Of a stretch of DNA of 64,000 nucleotides, positions 31,526 to 41,188 are shown one piece after another. Each line of letters opens with the position of its first letter. Position 1 is the stretch's first letter. The DNA comes from JACKAQ01 sp020634975 [NCBI: Calditrichia bacterium] (GTDB lineage Bacteria > Calditrichota > Calditrichia > RBG-13-44-9). A program made the translations under genes and the position numbers. The notes under the pieces are model-generated. The model worked only from the letters and a program-made list of their open reading frames with translations, searched no databases and had not been told where the DNA came from. The stretch is from positions 62,001 through 126,000 of the forward strand of contig JACKAQ010000003.1 in assembly GCA_020634975.1 (NCBI GenBank), written 5' to 3'.

Positions 31526-31742
31526 CGAAAATGAGTTACCCATTTTAGCCACAGAGTCACAGAGGGACACAGAGATTTTTAAAAAAAAATCTAAAAAGCC
31601 GATGAAAGATGAAAAGGTTATAATCAGCAAAAACAAGCATTTATTAAAGAAAAGGTTGCTGTAATATTTCTCTGTGATTCTCCGTGTCTCTGTGGCAAGA
31701 ACAGTTGATGCGTAATATCAGTTATTTAACGAAAATGAGTTA
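31521..31742. mobile_element. MITE-like insertion with 18-bp flanking direct repeats
   Basis: The sequence TTTAACGAAAATGAGTTA occurs at 31521-31538 and again at 31725-31742, perfectly. Between them lie 186 bp with imperfect inverted ends (GCCACAGAGTCACAGAG near 31548 versus CTCTGTGATTCTCCGTGTC near 31671). Without it the permease stop would lie about 15 bp before hypA. The first copy contains the permease stop; the second runs to two bases before the hypA ATG. No coding capacity. Confidence 0.6.
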
Positions 31743-31744
31743 AA

Positions 31745-32122
31745 ATGCACGAATTGTCGATCTGTCAAAGTATTTTTCAATCGCTCGAAGAAAATTTTCC
31801 GGAAACTGAGCTGCGCCATTTAAGCGAAATCCATTTGCAAATCGGCGTGCTTTCGGGGGTGGAACCGGGATATTTGCAAAACGCGTTCGAATTGGTGATT
31901 GCCGGAACGCAATATGAAAACGTCAGCCTAACCATCGAAACGCGCAATATTATTGTGGAATGCCATCACTGCGGGCATCGGTTTACCGTTGAGCAACAGC
32001 GCTTCATTTGCCCGGATTGCGGGCAGGCGTCATCCAATGTGGTGGAAGGCAACGAGTTGAAAGTCAGTCAAATTGTCATCGAAGAACCCGACGAGGTCAG
32101 TCATGAAAAAATTAACGAATAA
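31745..32122 (+). CDS. hypA: Hydrogenase nickel-insertion protein HypA
   Basis: 125 aa, normal length. Begins MHELS, where His2 is the nickel ligand. A zinc ribbon with two CxxC pairs (CHHCGH near 74, CPDCGQ near 89) follows. Works with HypB to load Ni into the hydrogenase large subunit. First gene of hypABFCDE. The hypB start overlaps its last seven codons, so the two are translationally coupled. Confidence 0.96.
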   Translation: MHELSICQSIFQSLEENFPETELRHLSEIHLQIGVLSGVEPGYLQNAFELVIAGTQYENVSLTIETRNIIVECHHCGHRFTVEQQRFICPDCGQASSNVVEGNELKVSQIVIEEPDEVSHEKINE

Positions 32123-32810
32123 AGCGGTCGGTACGCTGCAAGTGCACGACGTTTCATTGAATTTATTGAAAGCCAATGATTACGTTGCAGAGATGATCCG
32201 CAAACAGATGTTCGATCAAAACATTCTGCTCATCAATCTGGTGTCGTCTCCCGGCAGCGGCAAAACCAGTTTGCTGGAAGAAACCATCAAATTATTGAAA
32301 GACCGGGTGAACATTGCGGTGCTGGAAGGCGATTTGCAAACCGAACGCGATGCAGAGCGCATCCGCAAACACGGCATTCAGGCGCTGCAAATTGTCACCG
32401 GCGGCATCTGCCATCTGGAAGCGCAGATGATCCAGCAGGCAATGCCCAATCTCGATTTATCGGATGTCGATATTCTGTTCATCGAAAATGTCGGCAATCT
32501 GGTTTGCCCGGCGTCATACGATTTGGGTGAGGACATCCGCGTCACGCTCGTTTCCGTTACCGAAGGCGATGACAAGCCCAAAAAATACCCGAGCATGTTT
32601 CTCACAACCGATATCATGCTGGTCACAAAATCCGACCTGCTGCCGTATGTCCCGTTTTCCGTGGATGCGGTCATCAAAGATGCGCACGAAGTAAACGCCG
32701 CAATACAGCCGTTTGTGCTGTCCAGCATGAAAGGCGACGGCATGGAAGAATGGTGTGATTTCCTGATTCAGCAATTGGCAACCAAACGCGAAACCGAAAC
32801 AGCAACCTGA
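32103..32810 (+). CDS. hypB: Hydrogenase nickel-incorporation GTPase HypB
   Basis: Start ATG at 32103 with GAGG at 32093-32096, giving 235 aa. A longer frame from a TTG at 32073 is less likely. SIMIBI-class GTPase: P-loop SPGSGKTSLLE (about 50-60), metal-binding EGDLQTERDAERI, VTKSDLL as the guanine motif. The N-terminal His-rich nickel store of some HypB proteins is absent, so nickel storage may rest on the His-rich loop of the permease. Drives nickel delivery with HypA by GTP hydrolysis. Confidence 0.95.
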   Translation: MKKLTNKAVGTLQVHDVSLNLLKANDYVAEMIRKQMFDQNILLINLVSSPGSGKTSLLEETIKLLKDRVNIAVLEGDLQTERDAERIRKHGIQALQIVTGGICHLEAQMIQQAMPNLDLSDVDILFIENVGNLVCPASYDLGEDIRVTLVSVTEGDDKPKKYPSMFLTTDIMLVTKSDLLPYVPFSVDAVIKDAHEVNAAIQPFVLSSMKGDGMEEWCDFLIQQLATKRETETAT

Positions 32811-32815
32811 AGCAA

Positions 32816-35185
32816 ATGGGCAAACATCCCACCACAGCGGATCACCGCACGTTTCATATTCACCTGAACGGCAAAGTTCAGGGTGTCGGCTTTCGCCCGT
32901 TTGTGTATCGATTGGCGAATGAACACCGGCTGACCGGCTGGGTGAATAATGGGTTGGATGGCGTGCACATCCGGGTGAACGGCTCGCCGGATGGCGTTGA
33001 GAATTTTTACCGGGCACTGTTGCGGGATTATCCATCGATTGCCACCGTCACCCATTCCGAAATGCGGGAAGTGGCGCAGCAGCATTTCAACGATTTCAGG
33101 GTGAGCGAAAGCGACGGAAACGGCATTGCCAACCTGTTGATTTTACCGGATTTGGACATGTGCGACGACTGCCGCGCCGAGTTGAACGATCCGCACAATC
33201 GCCGCAACAAATATGCGTTTATCACCTGCACCAATTGCGGACCGCGATATTCGATCATCACCAAATTGCCGTACGATCGCCCCAACACAACCATGGCGCC
33301 ATTCGCCATGTGCCCGGATTGCCAAACCGAATACGACCATCCGGCTGACCGCCGGTTTTATTCGCAAACCAATTCCTGCAACACCTGTGGCATCCGGCTG
33401 GAGCTGATCAGTCACAAAAACAGAATTTTAGCAACAAATGAAACCGCAATCCGGCAGGCTGCGGCGAAAATTCGCAAGGGTAACATCGTCGCGATGCGCG
33501 GATTGGGCGGCTTTTTGCTGCTGGCAGATGCCCTCAACCCAAAAACCGTGCAACAGTTGCGGAAACGCAAACATCGCCCCGCGAAACCATTTGCGCTGAT
33601 GGTGCCCGATCTGTCGGCTGCCCGGAAATACGCCAGCATTTCCCCCGCGGAAGCTGCGGAACTCACCAGCCGGGAAAAACCGATCGTCATTCTGGAATCT
33701 CGTTCGGATGCTGCGCCGGCGATTGCCGAATCCGTTGCGCCGGGACACGATACGCTCGGCATCATGCTGCCACACACGCCGCTGCATGAATTGCTGATGC
33801 AGGAATTGCAGCAACCGGTGATCGCCACATCGGCGAATATTTCCGGATCGCCGATTCTCGCAACCGACGCGGAAATTCTTGATTTGCTCGGTGATGTTTG
33901 CGATTTCGTTTTGACGCACAATCGCGATATCGTGATGCCGCAGGATGATTCGGTGGTGCGATTTTCGCCGCTGAGCGGTACGCACATCGTGATGCGACGC
34001 TCCCGTTCGTTCGCTCCGATTTATCATCACGGCATGTTGAAAATCCCCGAAAACCGCGCCGTTTTGGCGATGGGCGCGCGTCAAAAAAGCACCATTTCGA
34101 TCTGCCATCAGGGCAATATTTTTATATCGCAATACCTCGGCGATCTCGGTTCTTACGAAACTGAACAGCTCTATCTGTCGACAATTGATCATTTAACAAG
34201 TTTATTGAAGTTTTCACCGCAATCCATCGTTGTCGATTCGCATCCGAATTACGAATCGACCAACGCTGGTAAAGCACGCGCGAATTCGGCAAATTTACCG
34301 GTGACGGAATTGCAGCATCACCGCGCCCACTTTTGGGCATTGCTGGCAGAAAACGAGCTGCTCGATACCAAATCTGATATTCTCGGATTCATTTGGGACG
34401 GCACCGGTTACGGCGATGACAGCGCGATTTGGGGCAGCGAAAGTTTTATTTTTTCCGAAAACCGGACGAAACGAACGGCACATCTCGACTATTTTCCGCT
34501 GCTCGCCGGCGACAAAGCGGCGCTCGAACCGCGGATTTCGGCATTTTCGCTGCTGAACGATCACCCCGAAAAAGCCGCGTTGCTGCAACAAAAATTCTCG
34601 GCTCAAGAATGGCAAATTTACCACCGGTTGCTCAAAAATGAGCACGCGCATCCCACCAGCAGTATGGGACGATTGTTCGACGCTGTCGCCTGTTTGCTGG
34701 GATTGGCGGACAAAGTATCGTTCGAAGGCGAAGCGGCGATGCTGCTGGAACGCCTCGCCTGGCGATTCGTCCGGGAAAACGGCGTCCCGGAAAATGCTGT
34801 CCCCTACCCTTTCGGCTACAGCCAATTGACCGGAATCATTTCGCACCAACCGGCAATCGCCGCAATTGTGGATGACATTCGCAACGGCAAAAATCCCGCC
34901 GAAATCGCGTTTTGCTTTCACTTCAGCCTGGTCAAATTGATCGAAAAAATTGCGGTTTCGCATGGATTAAAACATCTCGGATTTAGCGGTGGCGTTTTCC
35001 AAAATGCGCTATTGGTCGATTTATCAAAATTGATACTCGGCGACTATCAACTGTTTTTCCATCGTCACCTCTCGCCGAATGATGAAAATATTTCGTTCGG
35101 GCAACTGGTTTTTGCAACCAAAGGGCAGACACGGGAATCAGAAATTTCACCGGAAAAACACATCGTAGAAAAAATGGGTAAATGA
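32816..35185 (+). CDS. hypF: Carbamoyltransferase HypF
   Basis: 789 aa, full length. Order: acylphosphatase-like domain (NGKVQGVGFRPFVYRLA, about 15-95), two zinc-finger motifs with CxxC pairs (CDDC, CTNCG, CPDC, CNTCG, about 118-195), YrdC-like domain (about 205-390; KRKHRPAKPFALM), and a Kae1-like carbamoyltransferase domain with HHRAH metal motif near 502. Converts carbamoyl phosphate into the carbamoyl group passed to HypE for the cyanide ligands. Starts five bases after the hypB stop. Confidence 0.96.
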   Translation: MGKHPTTADHRTFHIHLNGKVQGVGFRPFVYRLANEHRLTGWVNNGLDGVHIRVNGSPDGVENFYRALLRDYPSIATVTHSEMREVAQQHFNDFRVSESDGNGIANLLILPDLDMCDDCRAELNDPHNRRNKYAFITCTNCGPRYSIITKLPYDRPNTTMAPFAMCPDCQTEYDHPADRRFYSQTNSCNTCGIRLELISHKNRILATNETAIRQAAAKIRKGNIVAMRGLGGFLLLADALNPKTVQQLRKRKHRPAKPFALMVPDLSAARKYASISPAEAAELTSREKPIVILESRSDAAPAIAESVAPGHDTLGIMLPHTPLHELLMQELQQPVIATSANISGSPILATDAEILDLLGDVCDFVLTHNRDIVMPQDDSVVRFSPLSGTHIVMRRSRSFAPIYHHGMLKIPENRAVLAMGARQKSTISICHQGNIFISQYLGDLGSYETEQLYLSTIDHLTSLLKFSPQSIVVDSHPNYESTNAGKARANSANLPVTELQHHRAHFWALLAENELLDTKSDILGFIWDGTGYGDDSAIWGSESFIFSENRTKRTAHLDYFPLLAGDKAALEPRISAFSLLNDHPEKAALLQQKFSAQEWQIYHRLLKNEHAHPTSSMGRLFDAVACLLGLADKVSFEGEAAMLLERLAWRFVRENGVPENAVPYPFGYSQLTGIISHQPAIAAIVDDIRNGKNPAEIAFCFHFSLVKLIEKIAVSHGLKHLGFSGGVFQNALLVDLSKLILGDYQLFFHRHLSPNDENISFGQLVFATKGQTRESEISPEKHIVEKMGK

Positions 35186-35326
35186 ATCGTTTAGACAAAT
35201 TTGGGTTGAACCCTTTACATCGTTTCGCTGTGCACTTTGCCTTTTTCGGCAACATTTTAACAGTAAAAATGAAAACAACAGAGCAATTACGATAAACCGA
35301 ATGAACAAAACCGTGGAGAAATAACT

Positions 35327-35578
35327 ATGTGTTTGGCAATCCCCGGACAAGTGAAGGAATTATACACGCTGTTGGATGGCGAAATTCGCATGGCAAAGGT
35401 GAGCTTTGGCGGCGTAATAAAAGAAATCAGTTTGGAAATGCTGGATGATGTTCAGGTGAACGATTACGTACTGGTGCATGTGGGTTTGGCGATCAGCAAA
35501 GTGGATGAAGATGAGGCGCAGCAAGTGTTTGGCTATCTGAAACAAATGGGCGAACTGGACGAACTGGAACCGGAATAA
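35327..35578 (+). CDS. hypC: Hydrogenase assembly chaperone HypC
   Basis: 83 aa. Starts MCLAIPGQV with the essential Cys2 that carries the Fe(CN)2CO unit together with HypD; GGVIKEISLEML follows. GGAGAAATA precedes the ATG. The 141-bp gap after hypF contains no terminator. Confidence 0.96.
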   Translation: MCLAIPGQVKELYTLLDGEIRMAKVSFGGVIKEISLEMLDDVQVNDYVLVHVGLAISKVDEDEAQQVFGYLKQMGELDELEPE

Positions 35579-35631
35579 CAGCATTTTTTGAATGGATTTG
35601 TTGCCCGAAAATTTATGAATGAGGTGGTTTC

Positions 35632-36726
35632 ATGAAATATCTCAGTGAATATCGCGACCCGAAATTGGCAAAAGCATACATCGAACGGCTGCACAACATT
35701 ACCACTCAACCGTGGAAAATTATGGAAGTTTGCGGCGGGCAAACCCACAGCCTCGTCAAAAACGGGATTTTGGAAATGCTGCCGGAAAACATACGAATGA
35801 TTCACGGTCCGGGTTGTCCGGTTTGCGTTACCCCGCTCGGTCTGATCGATAAAGCGGTGTATCTCGCAGAAAATCAAAACGTTACGCTGTGCTCATTTGG
35901 CGATATGCTCCGCGTTCCCGGCTCCCAAAAAAGTTTGCTGGAAGTAAAAGCCAACGGCGGCGATGTGCGAATTTTATATTCCCCGTTGGAAGCCGTATCG
36001 CTCGCGGAAGAAAATCCCGCCAAAGAAGTGGTGTTTTTTGCGGTCGGTTTCGAAACAACCGCACCGGCAAACGCGCTCGCGGTGGAGCACGCCGCAAAAC
36101 GGGGATTAAAAAATTTCAGCATTTTGGCGTCGCATGTGTTGGTGCCGCCGGCGATCAGCGCCATTTTGGCGGATGAGGAAACGCAGATCGACGGATTTTT
36201 GGCTGCCGGACATGTGTGCACCATTATGGGATACGATGAATATTACCCGTTGGTGGAACAATTTAAAGTGCCGATGGTGGTCACCGGATTTGAGCCGGTC
36301 GATTTGCTGCAGGGCATTTTGATGACTGTTGAACAACTCGAAAACGGGCACGCTGAATTACAGAATCAATACAGCCGGGTGGTTCGCCGGGAAGGCAATC
36401 CGGCTGCGCAGGCGGTTATGCAGCGTATTTTTCAAACGGTTGACCGGGAGTGGCGTGGCATCGGGACGATCCCCCAAAGCGGGCTGGATGTTCGCCCGGA
36501 ATTTGCCGCATACAACGCAAATGCAAAGTTTAACGTTCCCGCCAGCAACATCCGCGAAAACCCGGAATGCATCGCCGGATCGATTCTCAAAGGCATCAAA
36601 AAGCCGCACGAATGCCCGCTATTTGGCAAAGGCTGCACGCCGACAACCCCGCAAGGCGCACCGATGGTTTCGTCCGAAGGCGCGTGTGCGGCATATTATC
36701 ACTTTTCCGGCGCTGAAGTGCACTGA
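35632..36726 (+). CDS. hypD: Hydrogenase formation protein HypD
   Basis: 364 aa. Conserved motifs are all present: MEVCGGQTHSLVK, IHGPGCPVCVTP, FAVGFETTAPA, AAGHVCTIMGYDEY, and the C-terminal cysteine-rich end with ECPLFGKGCTP that binds the [4Fe-4S] cluster. Forms with HypC the scaffold where Fe receives CN and CO. Preceded by GAGGTGG; 53 bp after hypC. Confidence 0.96.
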   Translation: MKYLSEYRDPKLAKAYIERLHNITTQPWKIMEVCGGQTHSLVKNGILEMLPENIRMIHGPGCPVCVTPLGLIDKAVYLAENQNVTLCSFGDMLRVPGSQKSLLEVKANGGDVRILYSPLEAVSLAEENPAKEVVFFAVGFETTAPANALAVEHAAKRGLKNFSILASHVLVPPAISAILADEETQIDGFLAAGHVCTIMGYDEYYPLVEQFKVPMVVTGFEPVDLLQGILMTVEQLENGHAELQNQYSRVVRREGNPAAQAVMQRIFQTVDREWRGIGTIPQSGLDVRPEFAAYNANAKFNVPASNIRENPECIAGSILKGIKKPHECPLFGKGCTPTTPQGAPMVSSEGACAAYYHFSGAEVH

Positions 36727-36749
36727 GCGTTTACGCCGCAGAGGACAAC

Positions 36750-37814
36750 ATGGCAGATAAAAATGGAAAAATAAAAATGCAGCTCAGCTGCCCGATGCCC
36801 AAAATGGATTTTTCGGAAATTCTGTTGGGGCACGGCAGCGGCGGATTGCTGACGAACAAATTGCTGGATGCCGGTGTGTTCGATCTGTTCAAAAATCCGC
36901 AGCTCGACCAGCGGCACGACGGCGCCATTTTGCCGTTGAACGGCAACACTGCATTTACCACCGATAGCTTTGTGATTTCACCGATATTTTTTCCCGGCGG
37001 AAACATCGGCGAACTGGCAGTTTACGGCACCGTCAACGATTTGGCGATGTGCGGCGCCCGCCCGCAATTTCTTTCGCTGGCGTTCATTTTGGAGGAAGGA
37101 TTGCCCATCAGCGAATTTTGGGATGTGCTGTGCGCCATCAAATTTGCCGCGGAAGCCGTCGGTGTGCACATCGTAACCGGCGACACAAAAGTGGTGGATC
37201 GTGGCAAAGGGGATAAAATTTTCATCAACACCACCGGCATCGGCGCGGTTCATCCATCCGCAAATATCGCTGCGGACAGAATCTGTGTGGGGGACAAAAT
37301 CATCGTCAGCGGACAAATTGCCGCGCACGGCATCGCCATTATGTCCGTTCGAGAGGGACTGGCGTTCGAAACCACCATCGAAAGCGACACGGCACCGTTG
37401 CACAAACCGGTGTTGGCGATGATCGATAATTTCAAAGAAAACATCCACTTATTGCGCGATGCAACCCGTGGCGGGGTCGCAACCGTTCTCAACGAAATTG
37501 CCCGTCAAACCGGCAGCGGCATCGAGCTGCATCAAACGGCGATTCCGTTGGATGAGCAGGTGGAAGGCGCTTGCGAAATTTTGGGACTCGATCCGCTGTA
37601 TGTCGCCAACGAGGGTGTTTTTGTGGCATTTGTGGCAGCAGAAACCGCCGACGCTGCGCTGGATTTGTTGCGGAAACAGCCGCATTGCCGGAACGCGGCC
37701 ATCATCGGCGAAGTGGTGGACGCCCATCCCCGGCAGGTGTTGTTGCACAGCGCCATCGGCGGGCGGCGGGTGGTGAACATGTTACCGGGCGAACAACTCC
37801 CGCGCATCTGTTGA
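36750..37814 (+). CDS. hypE: Carbamoyl dehydratase HypE
   Basis: 354 aa. PurM-like ATPase: GHGSGGLLT near 27, DSFVISP, NDLAMCGA, TGDTKVVDRG, RDATRGGVATVLNEIA. Ends exactly in PRIC, whose C-terminal Cys is carbamoylated by HypF and dehydrated to thiocyanate, the source of the cyanide ligands. 23 bp after hypD; last hyp gene before the kinase. Confidence 0.96.
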   Translation: MADKNGKIKMQLSCPMPKMDFSEILLGHGSGGLLTNKLLDAGVFDLFKNPQLDQRHDGAILPLNGNTAFTTDSFVISPIFFPGGNIGELAVYGTVNDLAMCGARPQFLSLAFILEEGLPISEFWDVLCAIKFAAEAVGVHIVTGDTKVVDRGKGDKIFINTTGIGAVHPSANIAADRICVGDKIIVSGQIAAHGIAIMSVREGLAFETTIESDTAPLHKPVLAMIDNFKENIHLLRDATRGGVATVLNEIARQTGSGIELHQTAIPLDEQVEGACEILGLDPLYVANEGVFVAFVAAETADAALDLLRKQPHCRNAAIIGEVVDAHPRQVLLHSAIGGRRVVNMLPGEQLPRIC

Positions 37815-37830
37815 AATCATACAATTGAAA

Positions 37831-39306
37831 ATGAACAACATGAATTTATTTGCAGTCCATCGAACCAAACTGACACAACAATGGGTCAATCTGTTGACAA
37901 CCGGCAACTCGCCGGAACATCTGTTGCAGCCGGATGACGCCCGATTTTTTGTTGACGAAGTGTTGAATTTCCTCGCATCGGAAGTGGAACAACCATCGGC
38001 AACCGATGTTCAGCCGTTGCAACATGCGGCAAACCGGTTGCGAAACATCCCGCTCAGCCAACTGTTTTCATTTATCCGATCGGGAAAAAGCCACTGTTTT
38101 TCGCTGCTCAAAGTCAAACCAGATATCACGCAATACGAACAGATAAACAATGCGTTCGATCAATTAACCGGCGCATTGCTGAACATCTTTGAAAAAGAAA
38201 ATGAAACATCCGCAGCGCTGAACTGCCGGATAACGCCCGCGCTGTTCTCGTGGTTGAGCCTGCTCAGCAGCGCATTTAAAAACAGCACGGATGGCATCAT
38301 CATCACCGATGCCAAAGGGATAATTCTGGATGCGAACCGCGCATTTTTGGCGATGTTCGGCTATGAATATGACGAGGTTGTCGGCAAGCGCACCGGATTC
38401 CTGCGTTCGCCGAAAACCAGCGACACGTTTTACCAGCAGATGTGGCAGTCCATCAACACCAACGGCGAGTGGAAAGGCGAAATCATCAATCGCGCCAAAA
38501 ACGGGGTTGAGATTCCGGTGTGGCTGTCCATCACGCCGATCAACCGGAACGGGCAACGCATCGGTTATTTGGGCATCGAAATTGATATGCGCGAAAAAAA
38601 GCAAATGGAGCGCGAGCTGCTCAAAGCCGAACGGCTGGCGATGATCGGGCAAATGGCGGCGAAAGTTGCACACGAAATCCGCAATCCGCTCTCGTCGATG
38701 AGCCTGAACGCGGAGCTGCTGGGCGATGAGTTGGAAGTGTTCGGATTAATTGCCAGCACGGACGAAGCGAACCAATTGCTGGCTTCTATTCAGCGGGAAA
38801 TCGAACGGATTTCCGAATTGGTGGACGAATATCTGCAATTTTCCAGAATGCCAAAATCGCTGATGAAACGCGGCAAAATTTGTGAATTTATCAAACAGGT
38901 GATCGGTGAATTGCATCCGTTGGCGCAATCGACGGGCATCGAAATTGATTGCGAAAACATAAAATCGTTGCCGGAAATCGATTTCGATCCACAGCAATTG
39001 CGTCGTTTGGTGCTCAATTTAACCCGTAACGCCATTGATGCGATGGCTGGCGGCGGGCGGCTCTCCGTCGAAATGCACAACGGTGGTCCGTGGGTGGAAG
39101 TCGCTTTCCGCGATACCGGTTCCGGTATCGCAACGGAACAGGTTGAGAAAATTTTTGATCCGTTTTTCACCACCAAATCATTTGGCACCGGACTGGGTTT
39201 GTCGATCGTTCAGCAAATCGTAAGAGAGCACAACGGCAATATTTTTTGCGAAAGCCAGCCGGGAAAAGGCACAACTTTTTTAGTGCAATTGCCGGTGGGG
39301 TTGTGA
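37831..39306 (+). CDS. PAS-domain histidine kinase (NtrB/HupT-like)
   Basis: Start ATG at 37831 (a TTG six bases earlier is in frame), 491 aa, no TM segment, so cytoplasmic. An uncharacterised N-terminal helical region (1-140) precedes a PAS domain (about 145-265; ITDAKGIILDANRAFLAMFGYE), HisKA with His281 (AHEIRNPLSSM), and HATPase with NLTRNAIDAM, DTGSGI and FGTGLGLSIVQQIV. It follows hypE by 16 bp and precedes an NtrC-type regulator, so the pair very likely controls the hydrogenase genes, as HupT/HupR does in Rhodobacter. The signal cannot be read from sequence. Confidence 0.9.
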   Translation: MNNMNLFAVHRTKLTQQWVNLLTTGNSPEHLLQPDDARFFVDEVLNFLASEVEQPSATDVQPLQHAANRLRNIPLSQLFSFIRSGKSHCFSLLKVKPDITQYEQINNAFDQLTGALLNIFEKENETSAALNCRITPALFSWLSLLSSAFKNSTDGIIITDAKGIILDANRAFLAMFGYEYDEVVGKRTGFLRSPKTSDTFYQQMWQSINTNGEWKGEIINRAKNGVEIPVWLSITPINRNGQRIGYLGIEIDMREKKQMERELLKAERLAMIGQMAAKVAHEIRNPLSSMSLNAELLGDELEVFGLIASTDEANQLLASIQREIERISELVDEYLQFSRMPKSLMKRGKICEFIKQVIGELHPLAQSTGIEIDCENIKSLPEIDFDPQQLRRLVLNLTRNAIDAMAGGGRLSVEMHNGGPWVEVAFRDTGSGIATEQVEKIFDPFFTTKSFGTGLGLSIVQQIVREHNGNIFCESQPGKGTTFLVQLPVGL

Positions 39307-39368
39307 GGAAATGCTTCGGCTTCGCTCAGCAACCCCATTGTGTATTTTGTGATGCTTAAATAATTGAT

Positions 39369-40775
39369 TTGATTACGTTTAAAACAAATATCCAACAAAA
39401 GGAGCGCCCCATCGACCGGCAGAAAACCATTTTGATTGTTGACGACGAACAGAACATTCGCGAATCGCTGATGAAGGTGCTCAGTCGCGAAAATTACGCC
39501 GTGCTGCCCGCAGCGAGCGCCAAAGATGCGATTTCCCTGCTCGGAAAACACGCTGTCGATCTGGTGATTTCGGATATTATGATGCCGGAAATGGATGGAT
39601 TATCGCTGCTGAAACGCATCAAACAATCGTTTGGCGATGTGGAGGTGCTGCTGATTACCGGTCACGCGACGGTGGAAATGGCGGTTGAAGCGATGCGCGA
39701 AGGCGCTCACGATTTTATCGCCAAACCGTTCAAACGGGCGGATATTCTCGCCCGTGTTCAGCGCGTGCTGGAAAAACAGGGACTGGTTCGGGAAAACCGT
39801 CAGTTGAAAACCCAGTTGAAATGCGGTGTGGAAAAAATTCAGTTGATCGGAGAATCGCCGGAAATCCGGCGCATTCGCCAGATGATCGAGCAGATCGCGC
39901 CGATGCCCTCCACCGTGCTGATCAATGGTGAAAGCGGCACCGGAAAAGAAATTATCGCGCGCCAATTGCACGAAAAAAGCGATCGTGCGGACAAACCGTT
40001 TGTGGCGGTGAACTGCGGCGCCATCGCCGAGCAAATTATCGAAAGCGAATTGTTTGGACACGTGAAAGGCGCATTTACCGGCGCAGTTGCGGAAAAGGAT
40101 GGATTGTTCAAAACAGCGGATGGCGGCAGCCTGTTTCTGGATGAAGTCGGCTCGCTATCGCCGAACATGCAGGTTAAATTATTACGTGTTTTGGAGGAGC
40201 GCGAAGTGCGTCCGGTCGGTGCAATAAAAACGTTCCGGGTCGATGTGCGCATTCTCGCAGCCTGCAATTCCAATTTGCAAGCTGCCGTCGAAGCCGGGCA
40301 ATTCCGGGAAGACTTGTATTATCGATTGAACGTTATTTCCATTTTTGCGCCGCCGTTGCGGGAACGGCGGGAAGATATCGCGCTGCTGGCAAACCACTTT
40401 ATCCGGCAATTTAATGTCGATCTGATGAAAAATGTCACCGGAATGACGGTCAGCGCGGCGCATTTGCTGGTCGCCAATCCGTGGAAAGGCAATGTTCGGG
40501 AGTTGCGAAATGCTATCGAGCATGCGATGATTTTAACAACCGGAACTGAGATTTCTGCGGAAGATTTGCCGTTGCGCTACCACCATCCGCAGCAAAACGG
40601 ACATGTTTCCGGCATCACTGATCTAAAAGCTGCGGTGAACCGGTTTGAGCGCGAACACATCACCAAAATTTTGCAGCACTGCGATGGCGATAAAAAAACG
40701 GCTGCCGAGAAACTGGGGCTCAGCCTTTCATCGCTGTATCGCAAAATGAGTGAGTTGAACATCAGCGATGGTTGA
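39369..40775 (+). CDS. NtrC-family sigma-54-dependent response regulator (HupR-like role)
   Basis: About 455-468 aa: receiver domain (ILIVDDEQN; phospho-Asp in LVISDIMMPEMDG), AAA+ domain with Walker A GESGTGKEI, sigma-54 contact loop GAFTGA and Walker B LFLDEVGSL, and a Fis-type HTH (DKKTAAEKLGLSLSSLYRKM). The start is unclear: TTG at 39369 lacks a ribosome site, while AAAAGGAG at 39397-39404 points to an ATC codon at 39411. A sigma-54-type promoter lies 310 bp downstream, ahead of the hydrogenase structural genes, which is the natural target. Confidence 0.92.
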   Translation: MITFKTNIQQKERPIDRQKTILIVDDEQNIRESLMKVLSRENYAVLPAASAKDAISLLGKHAVDLVISDIMMPEMDGLSLLKRIKQSFGDVEVLLITGHATVEMAVEAMREGAHDFIAKPFKRADILARVQRVLEKQGLVRENRQLKTQLKCGVEKIQLIGESPEIRRIRQMIEQIAPMPSTVLINGESGTGKEIIARQLHEKSDRADKPFVAVNCGAIAEQIIESELFGHVKGAFTGAVAEKDGLFKTADGGSLFLDEVGSLSPNMQVKLLRVLEEREVRPVGAIKTFRVDVRILAACNSNLQAAVEAGQFREDLYYRLNVISIFAPPLRERREDIALLANHFIRQFNVDLMKNVTGMTVSAAHLLVANPWKGNVRELRNAIEHAMILTTGTEISAEDLPLRYHHPQQNGHVSGITDLKAAVNRFEREHITKILQHCDGDKKTAAEKLGLSLSSLYRKMSELNISDG

Positions 40776-41188
40776 GTGATTTGTTTCATATAAAGTAGCG
40801 TTGCCTAAAAACCGAGGATTTCTGCATTCGTACCGAAGGCACTCCTTCGGAGCAGGAATGACTTCATTCAAATGCATTTTCAAGTCAATCGAAATTTGGA
40901 AATAATCCAAATTCAGCGACGCCATTCGCTGCTTTTCACATCCAATCCTGTTTTCCCAAATCTGAAAAACATTTTCTTATTTTTAAGAATTTTTCAAACA
41001 TCCGGTTTCCCCCTACCCTTTTGAGATTCTCCATAACTTATTAAATATCAATGGTTTAAAAATCATATGTATTGTGTGCATTTGCTGGCACAAGGTTTGT
41101 TTTTAATTCCCGAGTTCGTTTCACGGATTCAAAAACAATTGCGACAAATGATAAACGCTCTTCACAGATCATCAATAAAGGGGACATT
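40776..41188. other. 413-bp intergenic region between regulator and hydrogenase structural genes
   Basis: Contains a hairpin CCGAAGG-CACT-CCTTCGG (40833-40850) with no T run, an AT-rich stretch, and the sigma-54 promoter candidate at 41085-41101. No gene seen. Confidence 0.6.
41085..41101 (+). promoter_or_regulatory. Candidate sigma-54 promoter for hydrogenase structural genes
   Basis: CTGGCACAAGGTTTGTT matches the consensus TGGCAC-N5-TTGCW: the -24 GG at 41087-41088 and the -12 TTG at 41097-41099 have the right spacing, with T instead of C at the last -12 base. It lies 88 bp before the small-subunit start and just downstream of an NtrC-type activator gene. Confidence 0.7.
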
